DNA of 64,000 bases, from NCBI GenBank assembly GCA_964403505.1, contig CAYOFP010000002.1, forward strand, positions 74,431-138,430. Reading direction: 5' to 3'. Made by a program: the position numbers and the translations under genes. Positions 44,707 to 52,800 of this stretch are shown here, piece after piece; position 1 is the stretch's first letter; the number at the start of each line of letters is the position of its first letter. The notes under the pieces are model-generated. The model was not told the DNA's origin, searched no databases, and saw only the letters and a program-made list of their open reading frames with translations. The DNA is from CAKSEI01 sp964403505. GTDB taxonomy: Bacteria; Bacillota; Clostridia; Oscillospirales; CAG-272.

Positions 44707-45795
44707 ATGAACAGAGTTTATAATTTTTCGGCAGGTCCTTCCATGTTGCCTATGCAGGTACTTGAGAAGGCGCAGTCAGAGCTGATTTGTTATGAGGACA
44801 CAGGGATGTCCGTTATGGAGATGAGCCACCGATCTCCGGCTTATGATAAGATAATCAAGGATGCTGAGGCGGCTTTCCGTAAGCTCATGAACATCCCTGA
44901 TAATTATAAGGTATTATTCCTTCAGGGCGGCGCATCTACACAGTTTGCCGCAGTTCCGCTGAATCTTATGAAGACGGGCAAGGCTGACTATGTAGTTACG
45001 GGTCAGTTCTCAAAGAAGGCTTATAAGGAAGCTCAGAAGTACGGCGATGTGCGCCTTGTCGCTTCGAGCGAGGATAAGAATAATACATATATTCCTAAAC
45101 TTACAAAGAGCGATTTCCGTCCGGATGCGGATTATGTACATATTTGTTTTAACAATACGATTTACGGCACAAAGTGGAATTATATTCCCGATACTGGCGA
45201 TATTCCGCTTGTAGCTGATATGTCGTCCTGCATTATGAGCGAGCCTGTTGATGTAAGCCGTTTCGGCGTTATCTATGCAGGTGCGCAGAAGAATATGGCT
45301 CCCGCAGGCCTCACCGTTGTTATCGTCCGCGAGGACCTGCTCGGTAACGTAAGACCGGAGGCTCCTACGATGCTCGATTGGAAGACGATGGCGGAAAACG
45401 ATTCTATGTACAATACGCCTCCCTGCTGGTGCATTTATGTTGCAAAGCTCGTATACGAATGGGCACTCGAGCTCGGCGGACTTGAGGAGCTCAAAAAGTA
45501 CAATGAGAAGAAGTGCGCTGTTCTTTACGATTACCTTGACAGTCAGGACTATTATGTAGCTCCCGCTGAAAAGGAAGCACGCTCTATGATGAACGTTACG
45601 TTTGTAACGGGAGACGCTGACCTCGATAAGAAGTTCGCTTCCGAGGCAGGTGCGAGAGGCTTTAAGAATATCAAGGGTCACCGTTCTGTCGGCGGCATGA
45701 GAGCCTCGATCTATAACGCAATGCCGATCGAGGGCGTTGAGAAGCTCGTAGAATTCATGAAGGAATTTGCTGAAAATAATCCGAAGGGAAACTGA
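44707..45795 (+). CDS. serC: Phosphoserine aminotransferase
   Basis: 362 residues. PLP-dependent conversion of 3-phosphohydroxypyruvate to phosphoserine. The N-terminus VYNFSAGPSMLPMQVLEKAQ is diagnostic, followed by GMSVMEMSHRSPAYDKII and LFLQGGASTQFAAVPLNL. The PLP Lys is in GAQKNMAPAG near 195-204, and the C-terminus has GHRSVGGMRASIYNAMPIEG. GGAGG lies 8 bases before the ATG. It is one base from serA, forming a two-gene serine operon without serB here. Confidence 0.98.
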   Translation: MNRVYNFSAGPSMLPMQVLEKAQSELICYEDTGMSVMEMSHRSPAYDKIIKDAEAAFRKLMNIPDNYKVLFLQGGASTQFAAVPLNLMKTGKADYVVTGQFSKKAYKEAQKYGDVRLVASSEDKNNTYIPKLTKSDFRPDADYVHICFNNTIYGTKWNYIPDTGDIPLVADMSSCIMSEPVDVSRFGVIYAGAQKNMAPAGLTVVIVREDLLGNVRPEAPTMLDWKTMAENDSMYNTPPCWCIYVAKLVYEWALELGGLEELKKYNEKKCAVLYDYLDSQDYYVAPAEKEARSMMNVTFVTGDADLDKKFASEAGARGFKNIKGHRSVGGMRASIYNAMPIEGVEKLVEFMKEFAENNPKGN

Positions 45796-45796
45796 A

Positions 45797-46954
45797 ATGA
45801 AGATTCAATTACTTAATAAAATAGCGGCGGTTGGAACAGATCTTTTCGATCAGAGCTGGACCGTCGGAGAAGATGTTATAGAAGCGGATGCGATCATGGT
45901 CAGAAGTGCATCCATGCACGAGATGGAGTTTGATAAGAATCTCAAGGCGATTGCAAGAGCAGGAGCCGGTGTAAACAATATTCCGCTCGAAAAGTGCGCT
46001 GACGAAGGCATCGTGGTATTCAATACACCCGGTGCAAATGCGAACGGCGTAAAGGAACTTACAATAGCGGCTCTTTTGCTTGCTTCCCGTAAGATAAATG
46101 ATGGTATCAACTGGTCAAAGACGCTCGAGGGAAATGAGCTCGGCGTTGCAAAGGCAGTTGAAAAAGGCAAAAGTAAGTTTGCAGGATGCGAGATCAAGGG
46201 AAAGACGCTCGGCGTAATCGGTCTCGGTGCGATCGGCGGACTTGTCGCAAATGCCGCAACAAAGCTCGGCATGAAGGTTGTCGGTTGTGACCCGTTTATT
46301 TCTGTCAATGCCGCATGGCATCTTGACACTCACGTTGCAAAGGCGAATACATTTGATGATATCTACGCCTGTGCAGATTATATCACCCTTCACGTCCCTG
46401 CGACAAACGATACAAAGGGTATGATCAACGCAGAAACCATCGCAAAGATGAAGGACGGCGTAAAGATCGTGAATCTCGCACGTGCGGACCTCGTGAATTC
46501 TGCCGATATCAAGGCGGCGATCGCATCAGGTAAGGTCTCGGCATATGTCACCGACTTCCCGACAGAGGATACGATCAACTGCGAGGGTATCATCACGATT
46601 CCTCATCTCGGCGCTTCTACCGAGGAGTCTGAGGATAACTGCGCTGTCATGGCGGCAAACGAGCTGATCGACTATCTGACAGAGGGTAATATCACAAATT
46701 CCGTGAACTATCCGTCTGTTTCCATGCCAAAGAGCGGCGATACGAGAATTGCCGTAATGCATAAGAATATTCCTGCGATGCTTACTTCCATATCCGGCCA
46801 TGTTGCCGATGCGAAGATCAATATCGAGAATATGATAAATAAGTCAAAGGGCGATTATGCATACACCATTCTCGATGTTGACGGAACGGTAGCAGATGAA
46901 GTGATCGATTCCATAAAGACAATCGACGGCGTTATCCGTGTTTGCCTGTATTGA
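45797..46954 (+). CDS. serA: D-3-phosphoglycerate dehydrogenase
   Basis: 385 residues. First step of serine synthesis. Substrate domain at the N-terminus with IARAGAGVNNIPLEKCADEG; NAD-binding fold with TLGVIGLGAIGGLVANAA near 139-156; catalytic segment NLARADLVN near 225-233 and IPHLGASTEESEDN near 270-283 with the His. A C-terminal ACT domain (about 315-385: AVMHKNIPAMLTSISGHVAD) is suited to serine feedback. The start is ATG 45797, one base after serC. A terminator follows. Confidence 0.97.
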   Translation: MKIQLLNKIAAVGTDLFDQSWTVGEDVIEADAIMVRSASMHEMEFDKNLKAIARAGAGVNNIPLEKCADEGIVVFNTPGANANGVKELTIAALLLASRKINDGINWSKTLEGNELGVAKAVEKGKSKFAGCEIKGKTLGVIGLGAIGGLVANAATKLGMKVVGCDPFISVNAAWHLDTHVAKANTFDDIYACADYITLHVPATNDTKGMINAETIAKMKDGVKIVNLARADLVNSADIKAAIASGKVSAYVTDFPTEDTINCEGIITIPHLGASTEESEDNCAVMAANELIDYLTEGNITNSVNYPSVSMPKSGDTRIAVMHKNIPAMLTSISGHVADAKINIENMINKSKGDYAYTILDVDGTVADEVIDSIKTIDGVIRVCLY

Positions 46955-46967
46955 TTGAATGAAGAAG

Positions 46968-46996
46968 GTGAGTGTCCGACGGACACTCACTTTTTT
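46968..46996 (+). terminator. serC-serA terminator
   Basis: Stem GTGAGTGTCC/GGACACTCAC (46968-46977, 46981-46990), loop GAC, T6. Confidence 0.93.
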
Positions 46997-47058
46997 GTTG
47001 TAAGGTATTTATTTTATCTGCTTTTTTTGGTATAATGATATCGGAGGGCTTTATCAGA

Positions 47059-49026
47059 ATGGATATCAAGAAAGAAATAGAAGAACTCAGAGAAAAGATA
47101 AATTATCACTCACGGAAATATTACGTCGAGGATGCGCCCGAAATATCGGATTATGACTATGACATGATGTTTCGCCGGCTCCAGGAGCTTGAAAAGGAAA
47201 ATCCTGAGTTTTATGATGAAAACTCTCCTACGGTACGTGTCGGCGGCGCGGCGCTCACACGCTTTGAAAAGCTCTCTCATAATGTACCCTTAAAAAGCCT
47301 GTTAGATGTATTTTCCTATGACGAACTCCGTGATTTCCTTGCAAAAATGTATGACGGGGAGAATGAATATTCGGTCGAGTGTAAGATCGACGGCCTTTCC
47401 TGTGCTTTGACCTATGAGGGCGGCAGGCTCGTTGTGGGCGGCACCCGAGGCGACGGCGAGACGGGCGAGAATGTCACGGCAAATTTAAAAACGGTAAAGA
47501 GTATACCCCTTACCATAGATTATACCGGCAGACTCGTCGTGCGGGGCGAGGTATATATGCCGAAAAAGAGCTTTGAAAAGCTGAATGCCGAGCGGGAAAA
47601 GAATGAAGAGGTGCTCTTTGCAAATCCCCGCAATGCGGCGGCAGGGTCGCTGAGACAGCTCGATTCCAAAGTAACTGCCTCCCGTGAGCTTGACATATTT
47701 ATTTTTAATATACAGGAATGTGATAAAAGCTTTGAGCGGCACGATGAGGGATTTGAATTTCTCTCGTCTCTCGGCTTCCGTGTAGTGCCTTATCATAAGA
47801 CAGTTTCCGATTTCGGGGATGTCGTCAGTGCGATAGAGGAGATCGGCAGTATGCGTGACGGCCTGCCGTATGATATCGACGGTGTCGTCATAAAGACAAA
47901 TTCCATTGCAAGGCGTGCCGAGATCGGCGAGAATACGAATACGCCGAAATGGGCTGTTGCGTATAAATTTCCACCCGAACAGAAGGAGACGGTGCTCCGT
48001 GATATCACGGTGCAGGTCGGAAGGACCGGAGTGCTGACGCCGAATGCAGAGTTTGATCCCATACGTCTTGCAGGGACGACGGTCTCACGTGCAACGCTTC
48101 ATAACCGTGATTTTATTGCGGATAAGGATATCAGAATAGGCGATACTATCGTGGTGCAGAAGGCAGGAGATATCATACCCGAGGTAGTATCTGTCAATAA
48201 AAATAAACGCTCGGACGGGGCATTGCCTTTTGTAATGCCTGTGAAATGTCCGTCCTGCGGTATGCCGGTGTATGAGGATAAGGATGCTGTGGCCGTGCGA
48301 TGTACGAATACGGCGTGTCCTGCTCAGCTCGTGCGGAATATCGAGCATTTTGCCTCCCGTGACGCTATGAATATCGACGGACTCGGTCCTGCGCTCATCA
48401 AGGCGCTGAAAGATGCCGATATGATACACGATGCGGCGGATCTTTACTATCTTGATTTCGATAAGGTCGCCTCTTTAGAGCGTATGGGAAAGAAAAGCGC
48501 AGATAACCTGAAGCAGTCGCTTGAAAATTCCAAAAAAGCAGGCCTTTCCAGGCTTTTGTATGCGCTCGGCATACGTCAGGTGGGTGAAAAAGCAGGAGAG
48601 GTGCTCGCTTCAAAGTTTAATGATATCGAGGATTATTTCTCACTTGTAAAGGAAGAGCTGGTGGATATCCGTGATATCGGCGGAGTCACGGCAGAGTATA
48701 TTTTAGAGTTTTTTGCCCAGCCGACGACACGCATATTTATTGATAAGTTAAAGGATGCAGGCGTCGTATGCTCAGATATCAGAGAGGCGCTCGCAGATAC
48801 ACGCTTTGAGGGCCTTACCTTTGTTTTGACCGGTAAATTGCCCTCGCTCACCCGGGATGAGGCGGCAAAGATCATCGAGAGCCACGGCGGAAAGACCTCG
48901 TCGTCGGTCTCTAAAAAAACCGACTATGTTCTCGCCGGGAGTGATGCCGGCAGTAAACTGACAAAGGCGCAGAGCCTCGGCGTCAAAATAATAGATGAAG
49001 AAAAATTCATGGAAATGGTGAAGTAA
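47059..49026 (+). CDS. ligA: NAD-dependent DNA ligase LigA
   Basis: 655 residues. It seals nicks using NAD. The adenylated Lys is in VECKIDGLSCAL near 111. Also present are the NAD-binding Ia-type motif YYVEDAPEISDYDYDMMF near 17-34, RGEVYMPKKSFEKLN near 164, the zinc site CPSCGMPVYEDK...CTNTACP near 397-420, helix-hairpin-helix repeats, and a C-terminal BRCT domain (about 580-655: FEGLTFVLTGKLPSLTRDEA). ATG 47059 follows TCGGAGGG; a -10-like TATAAT is at 47031-47036 with a weak -35. Its stop overlaps obgE by one base. Confidence 0.97.
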   Translation: MDIKKEIEELREKINYHSRKYYVEDAPEISDYDYDMMFRRLQELEKENPEFYDENSPTVRVGGAALTRFEKLSHNVPLKSLLDVFSYDELRDFLAKMYDGENEYSVECKIDGLSCALTYEGGRLVVGGTRGDGETGENVTANLKTVKSIPLTIDYTGRLVVRGEVYMPKKSFEKLNAEREKNEEVLFANPRNAAAGSLRQLDSKVTASRELDIFIFNIQECDKSFERHDEGFEFLSSLGFRVVPYHKTVSDFGDVVSAIEEIGSMRDGLPYDIDGVVIKTNSIARRAEIGENTNTPKWAVAYKFPPEQKETVLRDITVQVGRTGVLTPNAEFDPIRLAGTTVSRATLHNRDFIADKDIRIGDTIVVQKAGDIIPEVVSVNKNKRSDGALPFVMPVKCPSCGMPVYEDKDAVAVRCTNTACPAQLVRNIEHFASRDAMNIDGLGPALIKALKDADMIHDAADLYYLDFDKVASLERMGKKSADNLKQSLENSKKAGLSRLLYALGIRQVGEKAGEVLASKFNDIEDYFSLVKEELVDIRDIGGVTAEYILEFFAQPTTRIFIDKLKDAGVVCSDIREALADTRFEGLTFVLTGKLPSLTRDEAAKIIESHGGKTSSSVSKKTDYVLAGSDAGSKLTKAQSLGVKIIDEEKFMEMVK

Positions 49027-50297
49027 TGTTTGTAGATAATGTAAAGGTGTATTTAAAGGCAGGTGACGGCGGAAACGGGTGCGTTGCCTTTCATAGAGAG
49101 AAGTATATCTCTCACGGAGGACCTGACGGCGGCGACGGCGGAAAGGGCGGTAATGTCATTATTACGATCGACGAAGGCACGAATACGCTTTTGAATTACA
49201 GATACCGTCATAAATTTATTGCCGAAAACGGCGAGGACGGCAAGAATTCCAAATGTCATGGCAAAAATGCAAAGAATCTGATTTTGCCTGTCCCTCCCGG
49301 AACGGTCATTAAGGACGCCGAAACGGGACTTGTCATTCACGATATGTCGGACGGCGAGGATTTCGTTATCTGTAAAGGCGGAAAAGGCGGATGGGGAAAT
49401 GTGCATTTTGCGACCCCTACGAGGCAGATTCCCCGCTTTGCGAAAAACGGACTGAAGGGAGAGGAGGCCGAGGTCATCTTCGAGCTGAAAATGATAGCGG
49501 ATGTCGGTCTCGTCGGTTTTCCCAATGTCGGAAAATCGTCGATCCTCTCGATGATCAGCACGGCAAAACCCAAGATAGCAAACTATCATTTTACCACGCT
49601 CACCCCCAATCTCGGCGTTGTAAAAACAGGCGAGGGCAGGGGATTTGTGGCGGCTGATATCCCCGGTCTTATCGAGGGCGCATCGGGCGGCGCAGGCTTA
49701 GGGCTCGAGTTTTTACGCCATGTCGACCGATGCAGGCTGATCCTCCATGTTGTCGATATCTCGCATGTCGACGGCAGGGACCCGCTCGAGGATATCAAAA
49801 CGATAAATTCCGAGCTTGAAAAATACTCGGCAGAGCTCGCCTCCCGTCCTCAGATCGTCGTTGCGAATAAATATGATGCGCTCGACGAGGGCGAGGATCT
49901 TACGGCATTTGAAAACTACGTTTCAGAGAACGGCTGGCAGCTTATCTATGCCTCCGCCGCCACGGGATATCATATTGACGAGGTGGTAAAGGAAACATCA
50001 AAACTGCTCGATACCCTGCCGCCTGTCAAGGTCTATGAGAGCGAGTATGTCAAGGAAAAGGATAAACCCGCAGACGACCACGAGATAACGATCAGAAATG
50101 TTAACGGCGTCTATGTGGTCGAGGGCGAATGGCTGTATAATTTGATGGGCTCTATCAACTTTGATGACCGTGAGTCCCTTATGTACTTTGAGCGTGTACT
50201 GAAAAACAGCGGCGTTTTCGACAAACTGACCGAAAAAGGCGTAAAGGACGGCGACACCGTAAGCATTTACGACTTCGAGTTTGATTATATTTTGTAA
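49026..50297 (+). CDS. obgE: GTPase ObgE/CgtA
   Basis: 423 residues. Ribosome-assembly and stress GTPase. The Gly-rich Obg fold (1-158: VKAGDGGNGCVAFHREKYI, GGDGGKGG) leads to the G domain with GFPNVGKSSILS near 165-176, ADIPGLIEGAS near 211-221, NKYD near 281-284 and SAATGY near 311-316. A C-terminal OCT domain (about 345-423) is present. Its ATG overlaps the ligA stop (TAATG). The stop overlaps the terminator stem. Confidence 0.97.
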   Translation: MFVDNVKVYLKAGDGGNGCVAFHREKYISHGGPDGGDGGKGGNVIITIDEGTNTLLNYRYRHKFIAENGEDGKNSKCHGKNAKNLILPVPPGTVIKDAETGLVIHDMSDGEDFVICKGGKGGWGNVHFATPTRQIPRFAKNGLKGEEAEVIFELKMIADVGLVGFPNVGKSSILSMISTAKPKIANYHFTTLTPNLGVVKTGEGRGFVAADIPGLIEGASGGAGLGLEFLRHVDRCRLILHVVDISHVDGRDPLEDIKTINSELEKYSAELASRPQIVVANKYDALDEGEDLTAFENYVSENGWQLIYASAATGYHIDEVVKETSKLLDTLPPVKVYESEYVKEKDKPADDHEITIRNVNGVYVVEGEWLYNLMGSINFDDRESLMYFERVLKNSGVFDKLTEKGVKDGDTVSIYDFEFDYIL

Positions 50298-50332
50298 AAA
50301 ATACCTTCCGATCAAAATCGGAAGGTATTTTT
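50297..50332. terminator. Bidirectional terminator between obgE and glpK
   Basis: A 16-bp stem (50297-50312 with 50317-50332), loop CAAA, core ATACCTTCCGAT. It overlaps the last base of obgE and the first bases of the glpK stop, serving both convergent genes. Confidence 0.92.
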
Positions 50333-51809
50333 ATATCTTGCATTTTTCAATCGCATTTTTCCATCCCCGTAAGAGTTTTCCTCGGATCTCGTCTTCTGTT
50401 TTCGGGGTGAATTCCGCATCGGTTTTCAGGATGGCTTTGATCTCGTCGAGGTTTTTGTAAACACCGCACGCCAGTCCGGCGAGGAGCGCCGCACCGAGGG
50501 CGGTGGCTTCTCTGCAGACCGGCAGTTTTATATTAACAGCGGAGATATCAGCCTGAAACTGCATTAAAAATTTATTAGCGGTCGCACCGCCGTCGGCATC
50601 GAGTGCGTGTATCTTTATTCCGCTGTCGTTTATCATGGCGGACAGGACGTCGTTCGTCTGATATGCGAGGGACTCGAGGGTCGCACGGATGATGTGATTT
50701 TTGTTTGTGCCCCGTGTCAGGCCGCATATGACGCCTCTTGCCTCGGGTTGCCAATAGGGTGCGCCGAGACCCGTGAACGCAGGCACGATATATACACCGC
50801 CTGAATTCGGCACGGAAAGTGCCGCCGCCTCGCTTTGGGCTGCGGTATCGATCAGCTTCATTTCATCACGCAGCCATTGTATTGCGGCGCCTGCCACGAA
50901 GACAGAGCCCTCGAGAGCGTATGCAGTCTTTCCTCCGATCCTCCATGCGACAGAGCTTAAAAGCCCGAATTTACTGTCTATTTTAGCCTCTCCCGTATTC
51001 ATGAGCAGGAAGCATCCCGTGCCGTAGGTGTTTTTGCATTCGCCCGGCGTAAAGCATCCGTGACCGAAAAGCGCCGCCTGTTGGTCTCCTGCGATACCGC
51101 AGATCCTGATCGGTGCGCCGAATACGTTTTTTGCTGTCTTGCATATGACAGACGATGAATCGACTACCTGCGGCAGCATTTTGTGAGGGATATCGAGTAT
51201 TTTTAATAGCTCCTTGTCCCATGTCATGGTGTTGATGTTAAAGATCATCGTGCGTGATGCATTGGAGACGTCTGTGGCGTGGCATTTTCCGCCGCTGAGA
51301 TTCCATATCAGCCAGGTATCCACCGTGCCGAATATCGCTTTGCCTTGTTCGGCGTCTTGTCTGACGCCCGGGACATGATCGAGTATCCATTTGATTTTTG
51401 TCGCCGAAAAATAAGGGTCGATGAGCAGGCCGGTGCGTTCCTTTATCATCGGCTCATATCCGTCGGCTTTCAGCTTTGCGCAGAAGTCGGTCGTTCTGCG
51501 GCATTGCCATACGATGGCGTTATAATAGGGCTTTCCCGTGTCTTTATTCCATACGATCGTTGTTTCCCTCTGGTTTGTGATGCCGATGCCCGAAATCTCA
51601 GAGGGAGGGATATTGCTTGTCCTGAGCGCTTCTTTTGCCACCTCGAGCTGGGAGGCGAGAATATCATACGGGTCGTGCTCGACCCATCCTTCCTTCGGAA
51701 AGAGCTGTTTATATTCCTTCTGCGCTGTTGCAACGATGTTTGTTTTTTCATCAAATATGATACAGCGTGAGCTTGTGGTACCCTGATCGAGCGACATTAA
51801 ATATTTCAT
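50331..51809 (-). CDS. glpK: Glycerol kinase
   Basis: 492 residues. It makes glycerol 3-phosphate. FGGY-family motifs: SLDQGTTSSRCIIFD at the N-terminus, GIGITNQRETTIVWNKDTGK near 76-95, NAIVWQCRRTTDFC near 99-112, GIAGDQQAALFGHGCFTPGE near 256-275, and ALDADGGATANKFLMQFQAD near 400-419. The ATG at 51809 overlaps the lipid-kinase stop (ATGA); in-frame sequence upstream is Arg-rich and lacks support. There is no GlpF or GlpD next to it. The pairing with a diacylglycerol-kinase-type gene suggests a link between glycerol phosphate and lipid synthesis, though this is inference. Confidence 0.97.
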   Translation of the reverse strand: MKYLMSLDQGTTSSRCIIFDEKTNIVATAQKEYKQLFPKEGWVEHDPYDILASQLEVAKEALRTSNIPPSEISGIGITNQRETTIVWNKDTGKPYYNAIVWQCRRTTDFCAKLKADGYEPMIKERTGLLIDPYFSATKIKWILDHVPGVRQDAEQGKAIFGTVDTWLIWNLSGGKCHATDVSNASRTMIFNINTMTWDKELLKILDIPHKMLPQVVDSSSVICKTAKNVFGAPIRICGIAGDQQAALFGHGCFTPGECKNTYGTGCFLLMNTGEAKIDSKFGLLSSVAWRIGGKTAYALEGSVFVAGAAIQWLRDEMKLIDTAAQSEAAALSVPNSGGVYIVPAFTGLGAPYWQPEARGVICGLTRGTNKNHIIRATLESLAYQTNDVLSAMINDSGIKIHALDADGGATANKFLMQFQADISAVNIKLPVCREATALGAALLAGLACGVYKNLDEIKAILKTDAEFTPKTEDEIRGKLLRGWKNAIEKCKI

Positions 51810-52681
51810 ATCATCAACCTTATCTGACTTTTGAGAATTTTTGCGTCTAACCGCTCGGCAGGGCGTACCTCGCCGTCGGCACACACGCTCGCAATGCCCT
51901 CGATGGTGATCGAGGCAGAGCGCATATATGTTAAATACTTTTCAAATTTTTTTATCGGTTTCCCATCCTCGGTGATATGCTTTCCCTTTTTATAGTCACC
52001 GACAAGAGAGAGAAATAACCGCCTCGGCAGTTTTTTGACGAGCAGAAGATCGAGCAGACCGTCATTATATGAGGCAAGGGGAGCGGCCCTGAATCCGCCG
52101 CCGTAATAGGAGCAGTTTGCAATAACGCAGAGCAGATATTCGCCCTCGAGCGTTTGTTTCTCATCTTCCTTGCCGTTTATGCCGCCTACTGTTATCTTTA
52201 TGTGTTCGCCGTAGTTTTTGAATATTGAGGTGAGTATACCGCCGATATAAGCGCCGCTGCCGCTGATGAGCGGTTTTGTCTTCAGCCGTGCCGCCTCTGC
52301 GGCGACGGAACAGTCGAAGCCGATATTGATCAGATTTACGGCATATCTGCCGTTGTATTTTATTACATCGAGCGTATGTACGGTATTGCTTTTTTTAAAG
52401 CTGCGGACGAGGTCGTTGCCCGTGCCCACAGGGATAACGGATAAAAGCGCTTTATCCCCGGCATTTGCTTTCATAATGCCGTTTACCACTTCATTCACCG
52501 TGCCGTCTCCGCCGTAAACGATAAAATGCGTCTCGGGTTCTTGCGCAAGTATCTCAGCGCAGTAAGTTTCGGCGTCACCGATACACTTTGTGTAATATAT
52601 TTCTGCTGTATCGCCCTTTTCGGCATACTTTGCGGCGTCGCCCCGGCCTGCCGCAGGATTAACGATTTTGATTTTTCTCAT
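51806..52681 (-). CDS. Diacylglycerol/lipid kinase family protein
   Basis: 291 residues. The DAGK catalytic domain has KIVNPAAGRGDAAKYAE at the N-terminus, VYGGDGTVNEVVNGIM near 54-69 (the nucleotide-binding GGDGT) and LSVIPVGTGNDLVRSF near 79-94. The C-terminal half (YYGGGFRAAPLASYNDGLLDLLLV) matches YegS/BmrU/DgkB-type kinases. The substrate is likely diacylglycerol or another membrane lipid; exact specificity cannot be read. It overlaps glpK by 4 bases and leads that operon. Confidence 0.9.
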   Translation of the reverse strand: MRKIKIVNPAAGRGDAAKYAEKGDTAEIYYTKCIGDAETYCAEILAQEPETHFIVYGGDGTVNEVVNGIMKANAGDKALLSVIPVGTGNDLVRSFKKSNTVHTLDVIKYNGRYAVNLINIGFDCSVAAEAARLKTKPLISGSGAYIGGILTSIFKNYGEHIKITVGGINGKEDEKQTLEGEYLLCVIANCSYYGGGFRAAPLASYNDGLLDLLLVKKLPRRLFLSLVGDYKKGKHITEDGKPIKKFEKYLTYMRSASITIEGIASVCADGEVRPAERLDAKILKSQIRLMI

Positions 52682-52687
52682 AAAACA

Positions 52688-52716
52688 ATAGTACCATATT
52701 TAAGAGAGTATTTCAA
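52688..52716 (-). promoter_or_regulatory. Promoter of the lipid kinase-glpK operon
   Basis: On the minus strand: TTGAAA (52716-52711), 17-base spacer, TACTAT (52693-52688). The -10 box lies only 6 bases from the ATG, so transcripts would be nearly leaderless, and no clear ribosome site was seen. A start codon further downstream is possible. Confidence 0.65.
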
Positions 52717-52743
52717 CAATATTGTTACATTTTATCGAATCGA

Positions 52744-52772
52744 TTGACAAAAACACAAAAGAATTTTATAAT
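52744..52772 (+). promoter_or_regulatory. Promoter of the FtsX-type ABC operon
   Basis: TTGACA (52744-52749), 17-base spacer, TATAAT (52767-52772), 28 bases before the ATG at 52801. Both boxes match consensus. Confidence 0.88.
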
Positions 52773-52800
52773 ATTATTGTATCAGAGACGAGGTTAACGC

